From: Terriglobus albidus
Lineage (GTDB): Bacteria; Acidobacteriota; Terriglobia; Terriglobales; Acidobacteriaceae
Direction of reading: 5' to 3'
DNA: 64,000 nt
NCBI RefSeq assembly: GCF_025685425.1
Contig: NZ_JAGTAS010000058.1
Span: 248,001 to 312,000, forward strand
Below the pieces are notes generated by a model. That model ran no database searches and was not told where the DNA came from. It saw only the letters and a program-made list of their open reading frames with translations. The translations under genes and the position numbers were made by a program. Of the stretch, positions 54,148-63,400 are shown in pieces; position 1 is the first letter of the stretch; each line of letters begins with the position of its first letter.

Positions 54148-54933
54148 CTAGGTGAGAGCTCTATCCAGGTGCACGTAGCCGCCATCTGCGCTGAGGTGTT
54201 GTCCGGTCGTGTGGCCGGACATCGTAGGAGACAACAGAAAGGCGGTCAGCGCCCCAATCTCCTCGACCGTTGTCATCCGGTGACCGAGAGGAATGCGGGA
54301 TTTGATGCGCGACAGCTCCTTCTCTGGATCGCCGACAGTCTTCAGCCAGCTTTGATACAGGGGAGTCATCACCTCCGCCGGCACCACGGCATTTACCCGG
54401 ATACCGTATGGCAGCAGTTCCGCCGCCCATTCGCGAGTCAAGGCAAGCTGCGCCCCCTTCGCAGCCGCATAGGCCGAGGTTCCCCCCTGCCCCGTCATCG
54501 CCACCTTCGAACTGATATTGACGATCGCACCCACGGATGCCTTCAAAAGAGGCAACGCGAACTGAGCGAGAGCGTAATAGTGCAGCAGATTCTGCTGCAG
54601 GCTCTCCATGAACCGCTCCGGCGTACCGTTCTGCAGGCCGATTCCATCGTTCGCCCCGGCGTTGTTGACCAGGCCAAAGAGTTCGCCATATCTGGCCTGA
54701 ATATGGTCAATCGCTGTCCGACACTGGCTGGTCTCTGCCAGTTCCAACTCAACCAGTTCACAGGGCAGACCTTTCTGGTCCACCTCTTTCATGAATTGCC
54801 GTACAGCAGGGGTGACACGGCCCAGCACCACGACTCTGGCGCCTTCGGCCAGACATGCACGGGTAATGCCCTCACCAATGCCGGATCCCCCGCCCGTAAC
54901 CGCAATGACCTTTCCCCTGAGTCCCAGATCCAT
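54148..54933 (-). CDS. L-fucose dehydrogenase (SDR)
   Basis: A 261-residue classical SDR with TGGGSGIGEG (about 13-22), NNAGAND, VNISSKVAMTGQG and SAYAAAKGAQLALTREWAAEL with Tyr-x-x-x-Lys. The end is HTTGQHLSADGGYVHLDRALT. The DGGY-THLDRAL end and the AxxAEVMTPLY segment are those of bacterial L-fucose dehydrogenases of the Burkholderia type, which make L-fucono-lactone from L-fucose with NAD(P). It follows the other SDR after nine bases. Context with fuconolactonase and fuconate dehydratase agrees. Confidence 0.87.
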   Translation of the reverse strand: MDLGLRGKVIAVTGGGSGIGEGITRACLAEGARVVVLGRVTPAVRQFMKEVDQKGLPCELVELELAETSQCRTAIDHIQARYGELFGLVNNAGANDGIGLQNGTPERFMESLQQNLLHYYALAQFALPLLKASVGAIVNISSKVAMTGQGGTSAYAAAKGAQLALTREWAAELLPYGIRVNAVVPAEVMTPLYQSWLKTVGDPEKELSRIKSRIPLGHRMTTVEEIGALTAFLLSPTMSGHTTGQHLSADGGYVHLDRALT

Positions 54934-54942
54934 ATGCGTCCT

Positions 54943-55725
54943 TTAGCGGAGATTGAAAAAGCCACCATCGATCGGATAATCGGCCCCGGTCACAAACGAG
55001 GAAGCGTCCGAACAGAGATAGAGCGCCAGAAGCGCAATCTCCTGAGGAGTGCCCATGCGGCCTACCGGTTGGGCAGCGGCCAGGCGTGCCATCTGCTCCG
55101 CCTCTTTGCCGGCGTAGTTTCGCGCCAGAAAATCGTCGACGAACGGAGTATGCACTCGCGCGGGCGAGATGCAGTTGCAGCGGATACCGTGCTGCAGATA
55201 GTCCTTGGCGACAGAGAGCGTCATGGATAGCACGGCCCCCTTGCTCATGGAATAGGCGAACCTGTCTGACAGCCCGGCGGTGGCGGCAATCGAGGCCATA
55301 TTCAGAATCACTCCGCTCTTCTTCTCGACCATGTGTGCGACCGCAGCCTGCATTACCAGATACGAACCTTTGACATTGATCCGGAACAGGCGCTCAAACG
55401 AGGCAACATCGGTCGATAGCAGCGTTCCGATATGTGAAACGCCGGCACTGTTCACCAGGATGTCGGTTCCACCCGCCTCACCGATGGATGCAAATGCCTG
55501 CTGCACCTGCTCCGGGTCACTTACATCGCACGGAATACCAATCGCCCCAGGAATCGCCGCAGCGGCGGCTTCTAGCTGCGCGGGATTGATATCGAGAAGA
55601 GTGATGCGTGCTCCGGCTTCAGCAAAGGCGGTGGCAATCGCATTGCCGATGCCGCTTGCACCGCCCGTAACGACTGCAGATTTTCCTTCAAGGCGAAATG
55701 GAGAGGATGGCATTCCAGTTGTCAT
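54943..55725 (-). CDS. SDR, probable 2-keto-3-deoxy-L-fuconate dehydrogenase
   Basis: A 260-residue classical SDR: VVTGGASGIGNAIA near the N-terminus, VNSAGVSHIG, MASIAATAGLSDRFAYSMSKGAVLSMTLSVAKDY with catalytic Tyr/Lys, and SFVTGADYPIDGGF at the end. The start is set at the ATG of MTTGMPSSPF, or four codons later; a longer frame crosses an AT-rich promoter region and is unlikely. In the oxidative fucose pathway the step after fuconate dehydratase is oxidation at C4 by such an SDR. Position beside L-fucose dehydrogenase, divergent from the rest, makes this the best guess. Confidence 0.75.
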   Translation of the reverse strand: MTTGMPSSPFRLEGKSAVVTGGASGIGNAIATAFAEAGARITLLDINPAQLEAAAAAIPGAIGIPCDVSDPEQVQQAFASIGEAGGTDILVNSAGVSHIGTLLSTDVASFERLFRINVKGSYLVMQAAVAHMVEKKSGVILNMASIAATAGLSDRFAYSMSKGAVLSMTLSVAKDYLQHGIRCNCISPARVHTPFVDDFLARNYAGKEAEQMARLAAAQPVGRMGTPQEIALLALYLCSDASSFVTGADYPIDGGFFNLR

Positions 55726-55831
55726 TCCCGGAGTTATAGCATCGTAAAAGACCGCTTGCCAAATAAGAATCCGGTGTTTCACACGCCGAGAAAAGGTCGG
55801 CTTGATTACCGTATGCGAAAAAATATTTTTA

Positions 55832-55860
55832 TTGACGAAATACGATAGGAAAACATAAAC
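55832..55860 (+). promoter_or_regulatory. Promoter of the fucU-fucP-fuconate dehydratase operon
   Basis: TTGACG (55832-55837), a 17-base spacer and ATAAAC (55855-55860) lie in the divergent region. A perfect 12-bp A/T palindrome (55819-55830) sits immediately ahead of the -35 and could be a regulator or UP-type element. Confidence 0.5.
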
Positions 55861-56004
55861 TGCCAGCAATTTACCGAGGGGCAGTCTGGACGCGCCCATG
55901 TTGGAGCAAGCGTGACATTGGAGTGCGATAACATGCTCACTGCCATCTGTTTGGGCAGCCCGACGGTCGCGTTACCACATCATCTCTCCCTGCCGAAGGA
56001 CGAG

Positions 56005-56442
56005 ATGCCACTGCCCGCACCGTTAACCACTCTCGGTATACCAGGAAACGTTGAACGTATGCTGCGAACCGGAATCCTCAATCCCAATATCAATTCGCTG
56101 CTTAGCAGAGTCAGGCACACCAATACCCTCGTCATCGCCGACCGTGGCTTTCCCTACTGGCCGATGATCGAGACGGTGGATATCACCCTGGTGGACAACA
56201 TTCCCAGCGTGACCGATGTGCTGGAGGCACTGCGTCCTAACTTTATTGCCGGAAAATGCTGGATGGCGCGAGAGTTCCAGGAGATGAACGATGCGGCAAC
56301 GGTAGCACGGTTCACATCGCTTCTTCCTCCCGTCGGCTGGGAGCCACACATCGATTTCAAGAAGCGGGTTCCGCATGCCATCGGCCTGATCCGAACGGCC
56401 GACACGATTCAGTATGCAAATGTGATTTTGGAGTCTGCCTGA
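56005..56442 (+). CDS. RbsD/FucU-family L-fucose mutarotase
   Basis: A 145-residue RbsD/FucU protein, which interconverts sugar anomers before oxidation or transport. The conserved part runs from MLRTGILNPNINSLLSRVRHTNTLVIADRGFPYWP (general-base His in RHTN; IADRGFP) through VDITLVDNIPSVTDVLEAL to VPHAIGLIRTADTIQYANVIL. The start is the ATG with AAGGA four bases upstream, giving the usual length. A GTG at 55912, with a ribosome site of its own, would add 31 residues and cannot be excluded. It overlaps no gene and is four bases before fuconolactonase. Confidence 0.82.
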   Translation: MPLPAPLTTLGIPGNVERMLRTGILNPNINSLLSRVRHTNTLVIADRGFPYWPMIETVDITLVDNIPSVTDVLEALRPNFIAGKCWMAREFQEMNDAATVARFTSLLPPVGWEPHIDFKKRVPHAIGLIRTADTIQYANVILESA

Positions 56443-56446
56443 CGCG

Positions 56447-57331
56447 ATGCTTCTGGATTCCAACAAGCCTGATGAGATCAACTCCGCGCGCGTCTGCGTG
56501 GATGCACACCATCATCTCTGGGAGTATGACGAGAGCCAGTATGACTGGATCTCCCGGGAGATGCCGGAGCTGCGGCGGGATTTTCTTCCAGCAGACCTGA
56601 AGCTTAGGATGGAAGAGGCAGGCGTCGACGGGGCCGTTACAGTGCAAGCGAGACAAACGATTGGGGAAACAGAATGGCTGCTGAAGCTTGCGGCGCAGCA
56701 TTCCTTCCTTTACGGGGTTGTAGGCTGGGCTCCTATTGCGGAGGACAGCTTCCCTGCGCTTCTGGAGCGCTTCAGTGACGCGCCGAAACTCCTGGGGTTG
56801 CGCCATATCGTCCAGGCAGAACCCGCCGGCTTCCTGGATGCTCCGGCCTTTAACCGCGGTATCGATCGCCTGCAGACCTGCGGCCTTATCTACGACATCC
56901 TGATCTTTCAGCATCAGCTCGAAGAGGCGATCCGTTTCGTCGATCGTCATCCGAACCAGCAGTTCGTTGTCGACCATGCCGCTAAGCCGCGCATCGCTGC
57001 GCGAGAGATCGAGCCCTGGGCGGCCAATCTCCGCGAATTGGCAAAGCGGCCCAACGTCGTCTGTAAAGTCTCAGGTCTGGTGACGGAAGGTGACTGGAAG
57101 TTCTGGTCCACCGAAACGCTTGCGCCGTATCTCGACACTTGTCTTGAAGCCTTTGGTGCAGACAGGCTCATGGCCGGGTCAGATTGGCCTGTGTGCCTTT
57201 TGGCTACAGACTATAAACGGTGGTGGAATTTCCTGCGGGAGTACTTTGCCGCTCTCAGCGATTCCGAGCGGCAGAGCCTCTTTGCCGAAACCTGCTGCCG
57301 CACCTACAAGATTCAAGGAAAGGCGATCTGA
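56447..57331 (+). CDS. L-fuconolactonase (amidohydrolase 2 family)
   Basis: A 294-residue metal-dependent amidohydrolase of the COG3618 type. The His-x-His motif is VDAHHHLWEYDESQYDWI (about 18-35), followed by GLRHIVQAEPAGFL, FVVDHAAKPRI and the late metal Asp in AGSDWPVCLL. This set is typical of L-fucono-1,5-lactonase, which opens the lactone formed by L-fucose dehydrogenase. L-rhamnono-lactonase is the closest alternative, but FucP and fuconate dehydratase follow. Spacing to both neighbours is 2-4 bases. Confidence 0.9.
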   Translation: MLLDSNKPDEINSARVCVDAHHHLWEYDESQYDWISREMPELRRDFLPADLKLRMEEAGVDGAVTVQARQTIGETEWLLKLAAQHSFLYGVVGWAPIAEDSFPALLERFSDAPKLLGLRHIVQAEPAGFLDAPAFNRGIDRLQTCGLIYDILIFQHQLEEAIRFVDRHPNQQFVVDHAAKPRIAAREIEPWAANLRELAKRPNVVCKVSGLVTEGDWKFWSTETLAPYLDTCLEAFGADRLMAGSDWPVCLLATDYKRWWNFLREYFAALSDSERQSLFAETCCRTYKIQGKAI

Positions 57332-57333
57332 CG

Positions 57334-58662
57334 ATGGCCGCTTCACAGCAATCAAACGCACCAGGCATCTTCCCCAAGGGAAACATGGCGGTCTTTGTCC
57401 TCGTGACCGTTCTCTTCTTCCTCTGGGGTATGTCGAATAACCTCACCGACATCCTGGTGCAGCAATTCCAGAAGTCGTTCGAGCTGACGCAGATGCAGGC
57501 CCAGTTGGTGCAGACCTCTGTTTTCTTCGGCTATTTCTGTATGGCCCTGCCGGCAGCCTTCCTGATGGAGCGGCGTGGCTACAAAGCGGGAATCCTGAGC
57601 GGCCTTTTTCTCTTCGGCACTGGCATGTTGATGTTCTGGCCGGCAGCAGTTGTCGGGAAATATTGGACGTTTCTGACGGCCCTCTTCTTTGTCGGCTGCG
57701 GATCAGCCGTTCTCGAAACTGCCGCCAATCCTTTCATCGCGCAGTTTGGCCCATCCGAAACTTCCGTACAACGGCTCAACTTCTCTCAAGCATTCAATCC
57801 CCCTGGAACGATTACCGGTGTCATCCTCGGAGCAACCTTCATCTTCTCCGGTATCGAGCTCAAGCCTGCGCAGATCGCCGCCATGAAGCTCCAGGGAACC
57901 TATCAGAGCTATCTGCACAGCGAGATCATGCGCGTAGTCCCGGTCTATCTCGGACTTGGCTGTGTCGTCTTCTTTCTGGCGTTTCTGATCTGGCGAGTCC
58001 GATTCCCGTCTATCGACGAGTCTGTTGAGGCAGCCGGCGGAGAAGCCGCCATGTTTTCTGATCTGCTGCATGCTCCGCGGCTGTGGTGGTCCGCGGCAGC
58101 TCAATTCTGCTATTGCGGCGCGCAGATCAGCACATGGTCCTCTCTGATCCCTTATCTCCGTCAATACACGACACTTACGGAGAAGAAGGCAGCTTACTGG
58201 CTAATCGGAAATCTAATTGCGTTCTCAGTCGGCCGCTTCGCCGCAACCGCCCTGATGCGCTGGATCCGGCCGATGCGGCTGGTACTCGCCTACGCTGCGA
58301 TGAATCTGTGCCTGCTGTCAGTCTGTATCACCCATCCCAGTCTGGTAGGCGCGGGTGCGATTCTCGCGACCAGCTTCTTTATGGCCCCGATGTTTCCGTC
58401 CATCTTCGCAGTGGGCGTGTCGGACCTCGGCCCAGCCGCGAAGCTTGGCGGCTCCACCATCGTCATGGCAGTCGTGGGAGGCGCGATTATTCCGCCTCTC
58501 CTTGGCTATGTCGCTCATCGCTTCTCCAGTTATGCACTCGGCTACTCCGTTACAGCGGTCTGCTATCTGTTTGTCGCTCTCTACGCGTGGATGATGGCGA
58601 GAAGCATTCCAGTGGCCGAACAAGCAGCTACAGCACAACCCGCAACCGGTATTACCCACTAG
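57334..58662 (+). CDS. fucP: L-fucose permease, MFS FHS family
   Basis: A 442-residue transporter with about twelve helices of the fucose-H+ symporter family. The start MAASQQSNAPGIFPKGN is two bases after the lactonase stop; a longer frame overlaps it. Family marks are TVLFFLWGMSNNLTDILVQQFQKSFELT at helix 1, SVFFGYFCMALPAAFLMERRGYKAGI, GCGSAVLETAANPFIAQFG, NFSQAFNPPGTITG, and FFMAPMFPSIFAVGVSDLG. Located in the inner membrane, it takes in L-fucose with a proton. Confidence 0.93.
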   Translation: MAASQQSNAPGIFPKGNMAVFVLVTVLFFLWGMSNNLTDILVQQFQKSFELTQMQAQLVQTSVFFGYFCMALPAAFLMERRGYKAGILSGLFLFGTGMLMFWPAAVVGKYWTFLTALFFVGCGSAVLETAANPFIAQFGPSETSVQRLNFSQAFNPPGTITGVILGATFIFSGIELKPAQIAAMKLQGTYQSYLHSEIMRVVPVYLGLGCVVFFLAFLIWRVRFPSIDESVEAAGGEAAMFSDLLHAPRLWWSAAAQFCYCGAQISTWSSLIPYLRQYTTLTEKKAAYWLIGNLIAFSVGRFAATALMRWIRPMRLVLAYAAMNLCLLSVCITHPSLVGAGAILATSFFMAPMFPSIFAVGVSDLGPAAKLGGSTIVMAVVGGAIIPPLLGYVAHRFSSYALGYSVTAVCYLFVALYAWMMARSIPVAEQAATAQPATGITH

Positions 58663-58678
58663 TGGAAGGAAACACACC

Positions 58679-60004
58679 GTGAACGATCTTCGCATTGAAC
58701 GTATACGAACTATCGACCTTCGCTTCCCGACATCGCGCGAGGCCATCGGCTCGGATGCGGTCAACAAGGATCCTGACTATTCCGCCGCCTACTGCATCCT
58801 GGAAACGAATTCCGGACTGGAAGGTCATGGACTGACGTTTACTCTCGGACGCGGCACAGACATCGTTGTCCAGGCCCTCGATTACCTGGCTCGAACCATC
58901 AAAGGCCGCACACTTTCCTCCATCGTCTCCAACTTTGCCGCATTCTCCCGCGAGCTTACCGATGAGAGCCAGTTCCGCTGGCTCGGTCCCGAAAAAGGCG
59001 TGATTCACCTTGCCACCGGCGCCCTGATCAATGCGGTATGGGACCTTTACGCCAAGGTGGAGGGTAAGCCGCTTTGGAAGCTGCTGGCGGAAATGGAGAC
59101 CGAACAACTTCTCTCTGCGGTCGACTTCCGGTATATCGACGACGCCATCTCGCGCGATGAAGCGAAAGCGATCCTCGATGCTGGAAAAGCCGGCATGAGC
59201 GAACGCCTTGCCAAGCTCCAGGCGGAAGGCTACCCCGCTTACACCACCTCGGCTGGATGGTTCGGCTTCAGCGACGAAAAGATCAGGCGCCTCTGCCGTG
59301 AGGGCCTGGCCGATGGTTGGACCCATTTCAAGCTGAAAGTCGGCGGCGATCCGGCGGACGACCTGCGCCGCGGGCGCATCGTCCGGGAAGAGATTGGCTG
59401 GGAGAACCGCATGATGGTCGATGCAAACCAGAAATGGGGCGTCACTGAATCCATCGACCGCATTCGCCAGTTACAGGAGCTCGAGCCCTGGTGGATGGAA
59501 GAACCCACCAGCCCCGACGACATCCTTGGCCATGCGCGAATCCGCAGAGAGTGCAAACCGACACGTATTGCTACCGGAGAGCACTGCCATAACCGCGTGA
59601 TGTTCAAGCAGCTCATGCAGGCAGAAGCCATTGACGTCTGCCAGATTGATAGCTGCCGTGTCGCCGGAGTTAATGAGAACATCGCCATCCTGCTGATGGC
59701 AGCGAAGTTCGGCATCCCGGTATGCCCACACGCGGGCGGTGTAGGCCTTTGCGAGTATGTTCAGCACCTCTCGTTCTTCGACTATCTTCGTGTCTCCCAG
59801 AACCTTGAAAACCGGGTGATCGAGTATGTCGACCACCTCCACGAACACTTCCTGCACCCTGTCCGCATCCGCAAGGGCAGATACCTTCTGCCGGAAGCAG
59901 CCGGCTACAGCATTCAGATCTATCCGGAATCGCTGGAGACCTATCAGTATCCCGGCGGCGCCGCGTGGGCCGAACCGTCGTATCAGGAACAGCACGCCCG
60001 CTAG
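58679..60004 (+). CDS. L-fuconate dehydratase
   Basis: A 441-residue enolase-superfamily enzyme that dehydrates L-fuconate to 2-keto-3-deoxy-L-fuconate. GTG start with GGAAGGA upstream. All active-site residues of the characterised Xanthomonas enzyme occur at the same numbers: Lys218/Lys220 (FKLKVGG), Asp248 (VDANQKWG), Glu274 (WMEEPTSPDD), Glu301 (ATGEHCHN) and His351 (CPHAGGVGLCEYVQH). Length and ends also match. Last gene of the operon, with the stop next to repeat copy 9 and a strong terminator beyond. The enzyme for the final cleavage of diketo-deoxyfuconate is not in this window. Confidence 0.96.
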   Translation: MNDLRIERIRTIDLRFPTSREAIGSDAVNKDPDYSAAYCILETNSGLEGHGLTFTLGRGTDIVVQALDYLARTIKGRTLSSIVSNFAAFSRELTDESQFRWLGPEKGVIHLATGALINAVWDLYAKVEGKPLWKLLAEMETEQLLSAVDFRYIDDAISRDEAKAILDAGKAGMSERLAKLQAEGYPAYTTSAGWFGFSDEKIRRLCREGLADGWTHFKLKVGGDPADDLRRGRIVREEIGWENRMMVDANQKWGVTESIDRIRQLQELEPWWMEEPTSPDDILGHARIRRECKPTRIATGEHCHNRVMFKQLMQAEAIDVCQIDSCRVAGVNENIAILLMAAKFGIPVCPHAGGVGLCEYVQHLSFFDYLRVSQNLENRVIEYVDHLHEHFLHPVRIRKGRYLLPEAAGYSIQIYPESLETYQYPGGAAWAEPSYQEQHAR

Positions 60005-60045
60005 AGTATTTTCCCTGTGGGTGTAGTCCAGAGCTTCCACCATAG
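60003..60045 (+). repeat. Palindromic repeat, copy 9 (forward, left part only)
   Basis: The left ~43 bases of the family (AGAGTATTTTCCCTGTGGG, then GTGTAG and CTTCC). It begins within the stop codon of fuconate dehydratase, with TA at the boundary. Confidence 0.75.
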
Positions 60046-60062
60046 GTCAATACCGTACCCGC

Positions 60063-60095
60063 AACTGCCGCCCTTCCAGGCGGCAGTTTTGCTTT
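60063..60095 (+). terminator. Rho-independent terminator of the fucose operon
   Basis: A perfect 10-bp stem AACTGCCGCC / GGCGGCAGTT with a CTTCCA loop, followed by TTGCTTT. Confidence 0.85.
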
Positions 60096-60401
60096 AAATA
60101 AACAAAACTCTCTCCTATTTCACATGTGAATAGTTGTTTTCGCTTATTGCCAGCAGAAATTGAGAGAAACGGCACTCTTCTCTCGCTTGTTTTCTCATTC
60201 GCGCGCCGTTCTTGCTGCGTATGGATTCTCTCTAAATAGCGCGGTATTTTCCATGTTTTGGAATATCGGCTGCCATCGTTCGTGCCATTTTGACTCATTG
60301 CAGTTCTTGTCTTTATTCCATATACGAGAATTAAGTTTTACCCTTGACAATCGAAAATCCTGACGAGCAGACTGGCCTACATCCCTCGGGGGTACAAAAC
60401 A
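60096..60401. other. Leader region of TonB receptor 4
   Basis: No gene in these 306 bases. Seen here: a perfect palindrome TTCACATGTGAA (60119-60130), an inverted repeat GAGAGAA/TTCTCTC (60162-60184), and TTGACA at 60344-60349 without a good -10. The palindrome may be a regulator site. Confidence 0.45.
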
Positions 60402-63400
60402 ATGATCCGAACTGCAGTACGCATCCTTTGTGTGGCCACGTGTCTCGTTTTCTTCTCGTCCATGGCCGTTGGACAGCTCACAACGGCGACTCTTTCAGGA
60501 GAGGTCCAGGACAATACTGGAGCTCTCGTTCCGAAGGCTCACATCACCGTGGTCAATACCGACACCGGTTTCACCCAGAGCACAGACAGCAATGACCAGG
60601 GCGCCTGGCGCATCGATCTGCTTCCGGTCGGTGGATATCGACTGACCATTAAAGCTGAGGGATTCAAGACCTTTGCGCAGGCGGGCATTATCCTGAGCCT
60701 GGGGCAGTTTGCCACGGTCAATGCAGTCCTCCAGATCGGCGACACCTCTGAAACCATCAGCATCAACTCAGACGTACCGCTGGTGAACGTCACCAACTCG
60801 GTGGTCGGCGCTACCGTACAGAATAGCGAGATCGTGAATCTGCCCATCGTAAACCGCAACGTCTATGACCTGTTGACGCTGGTTCCTGGCGTGCAGACGA
60901 ATACCACCTCATACACTCTCGGCTATCCGCAACAAACCGTTCAGATCAACGGTGGCGTGATGCTCGGGAATGCCGGTTCCACCAGCTACTACATGGACGG
61001 CGGCACGAATATGACAGGCCTGCGTAATACCGGCAATACGCAGCCCAATCCTGACGCGGTTAATGAGTTCCGCGTGGAAACCAATAACTACAGCGCCGAA
61101 TATGGCCGCTTCCCGAATGGCGTCATCAACGTCATCACCAAGTCGGGCACAAATGCCTTTCATGGCTCGCTTTTCGAGTTCTGGCGGGAAAACGCCCTCA
61201 ACGCACTTGACCGCAGCTTCGTCGCCTCGGCTCCTGCAGCACAGCCCTTGCACCGTCACCAGTTCGGCGGTACCGTCGGCGGCCCCATCAAGCGTGACAA
61301 GACATTCTTTTTCTTCAGCTATGGTGGCTTGCGCCAGATCACGACAACTCCGATCAGCAGCGGTGCAGCCGTGGTTCCTTCAGCAGCACAACGGTCGGGT
61401 AACTTCAGCGAGAATCTGCCTTCAGGACCGGCGGCGTCTTCTTGCCAGAGTGGCACATCGACCAGCTTCTATGTCTGCAATCCAAAGACCAACAAACCAT
61501 ACGCCGGCAACATCATTCCGGCATCTGACCTCGACGCGACCGTACAGAATATCCTCAAGGGCGCCAATGGGCTTCCATCGATTCCCCTGCCGAACGGAGC
61601 CGGCAACACGTTCGCCGGATACATCCGCAACCAAAACAATACCAACGAGTTCCTGATGAAGGTCGACCACCAGTTGACCGCAAACCAACGGCTTACCGGC
61701 GAGGTCTTCGAGACAGCCGGTATCAACTCACAGAACGCCGGCGGCAACCTGCCGTGGTCACAACAGAACTATGTATGGCGGCAGTGGAATGCCAATATCA
61801 GCCATGTCTATACGATCAGCCCGACACTGATCAATCAGGCCTGGATTTCGTTTGCACGCAACCTGGGCGGCCGCGTGAACACACCGGCGCACCAGATCAG
61901 CGAATACGGTTCAAAGTTCCAGGTTCAAGGAACTCCATCACTCCCGCAGATCGCCGTAAGCGGTTATTTCACCGCCGGTAACGCCATTGCCGGCCCGCGC
62001 GCCGGCTCCAACTACTATGAAGTGCGCGACACCATCATCTGGACCAAAGGCAAACACTCCATTCGTTTCGGCGGCAATATAGCTCTCGACAAAGATATCC
62101 AGGAATCGCTCCTGAACAACTATGGAATTTTCAACTTTACCTCAGCGAAGTCACGCAGCTACAACGCGCTCTCTGACTTTCTGTTGGGCCTTCCCAATTC
62201 CATGAACCAGGACGCGCCGAGCATTCAACGCATGAATAGCTGGTATGCAGGTCTGTTCGTCATGGACGACTATCGCATTACCTCCAACCTGACCTTCAAT
62301 CTCGGTCTGCGCTGGGATGTACAGACACCGCCCGTCGATACCGATAACAAGGTGGAGAACTTCAAGTTCGGTCAACAATCAACCACTATCCCCAGCGCAC
62401 CGATTGGATTGCTTGTTCCTGGCGACAAAGGTGTTCCACGCGGCGTCGTTCCTGTCCGCTGGAACCACTTCTCTCCGCGTGTCGGCTTTGCATGGAATGT
62501 CTTTGGCAACTCGAAGATTGCAGTTCGAGGCGGCGCCGGCATCTTCTGGGGCAGTATCTCCGGTAATGAATGGGGGGCGGCCGGTCAGCCTTTCTCCTTC
62601 CGAGCATCTTTCTCCAATGTAAAGTCGATCTCCGATCCCTATGCCAACGTGGCGGGCGGCTCACCTTTCCCCTACAACTACACGCCCTCCGCTCCTCGCT
62701 TTACTGCTCCGTTCTCTGTTCCGGGAACGGATCCGAACTTCGACTGGACATCGACCTATCAAGCGAACCTTACCGTCGAACAGCAGTGGACCTCTACATT
62801 CGCAACCTCTGTCGGTTACGTGGGAGCGATGGGACGCCACCTGCCGTACACGACAGATGTGAACTATCCGATGCTGGTAAATGTGGGCACTTCGGCGCCT
62901 TCCACCAGCAACGTCGATCAGCGCCGGCCGTACCAGCCGAATCCTCCGCTTTCGACCGGTACCGCAACCAACTACCAGGGCATTCCCATTACCTACCAGG
63001 GAATCAACATCTTCGGCTCCAACCAGACCAGTGCTTATCACGCAATGCAGATCACAGCGAACAAGCGCATGAGTCAGCACTTCACGGTGCGCAGCTTCTA
63101 CGTATGGGCTAAGAACTGGGCTAGCCTTGGTATGCAGAACAGCACAGCCTCCGTGGTCAATCAGACCAAGCTCTGGCTGGAACGTGGCCGCTCCGATAAC
63201 GACTATCGTCACATGTTCACCACCTCGGTCGTGTGGATGCTGGATTATTACAACGGCAATAGCCGCTACATCAAGACAGCAGCGAATGGCTGGCAGGTCT
63301 CTCCGATCGTCCGTTTCCGGAGCGGCGCTCCATTCACCGTCACCAACGGTACCGACACCAACCTCGATGGTGCGAACAATGATCGTCCGAATATCGTCGG

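Noticed and set aside
53911-55230. 439-codon plus-strand frame over the fucose SDR genes
   Set aside because: Starts in the tandem repeats and is antisense to two clear SDR genes.
60344-60349. TTGACA upstream of TonB receptor 4 as a promoter
   Set aside because: No acceptable -10 element at 16-18 bases; left as part of the leader description only.
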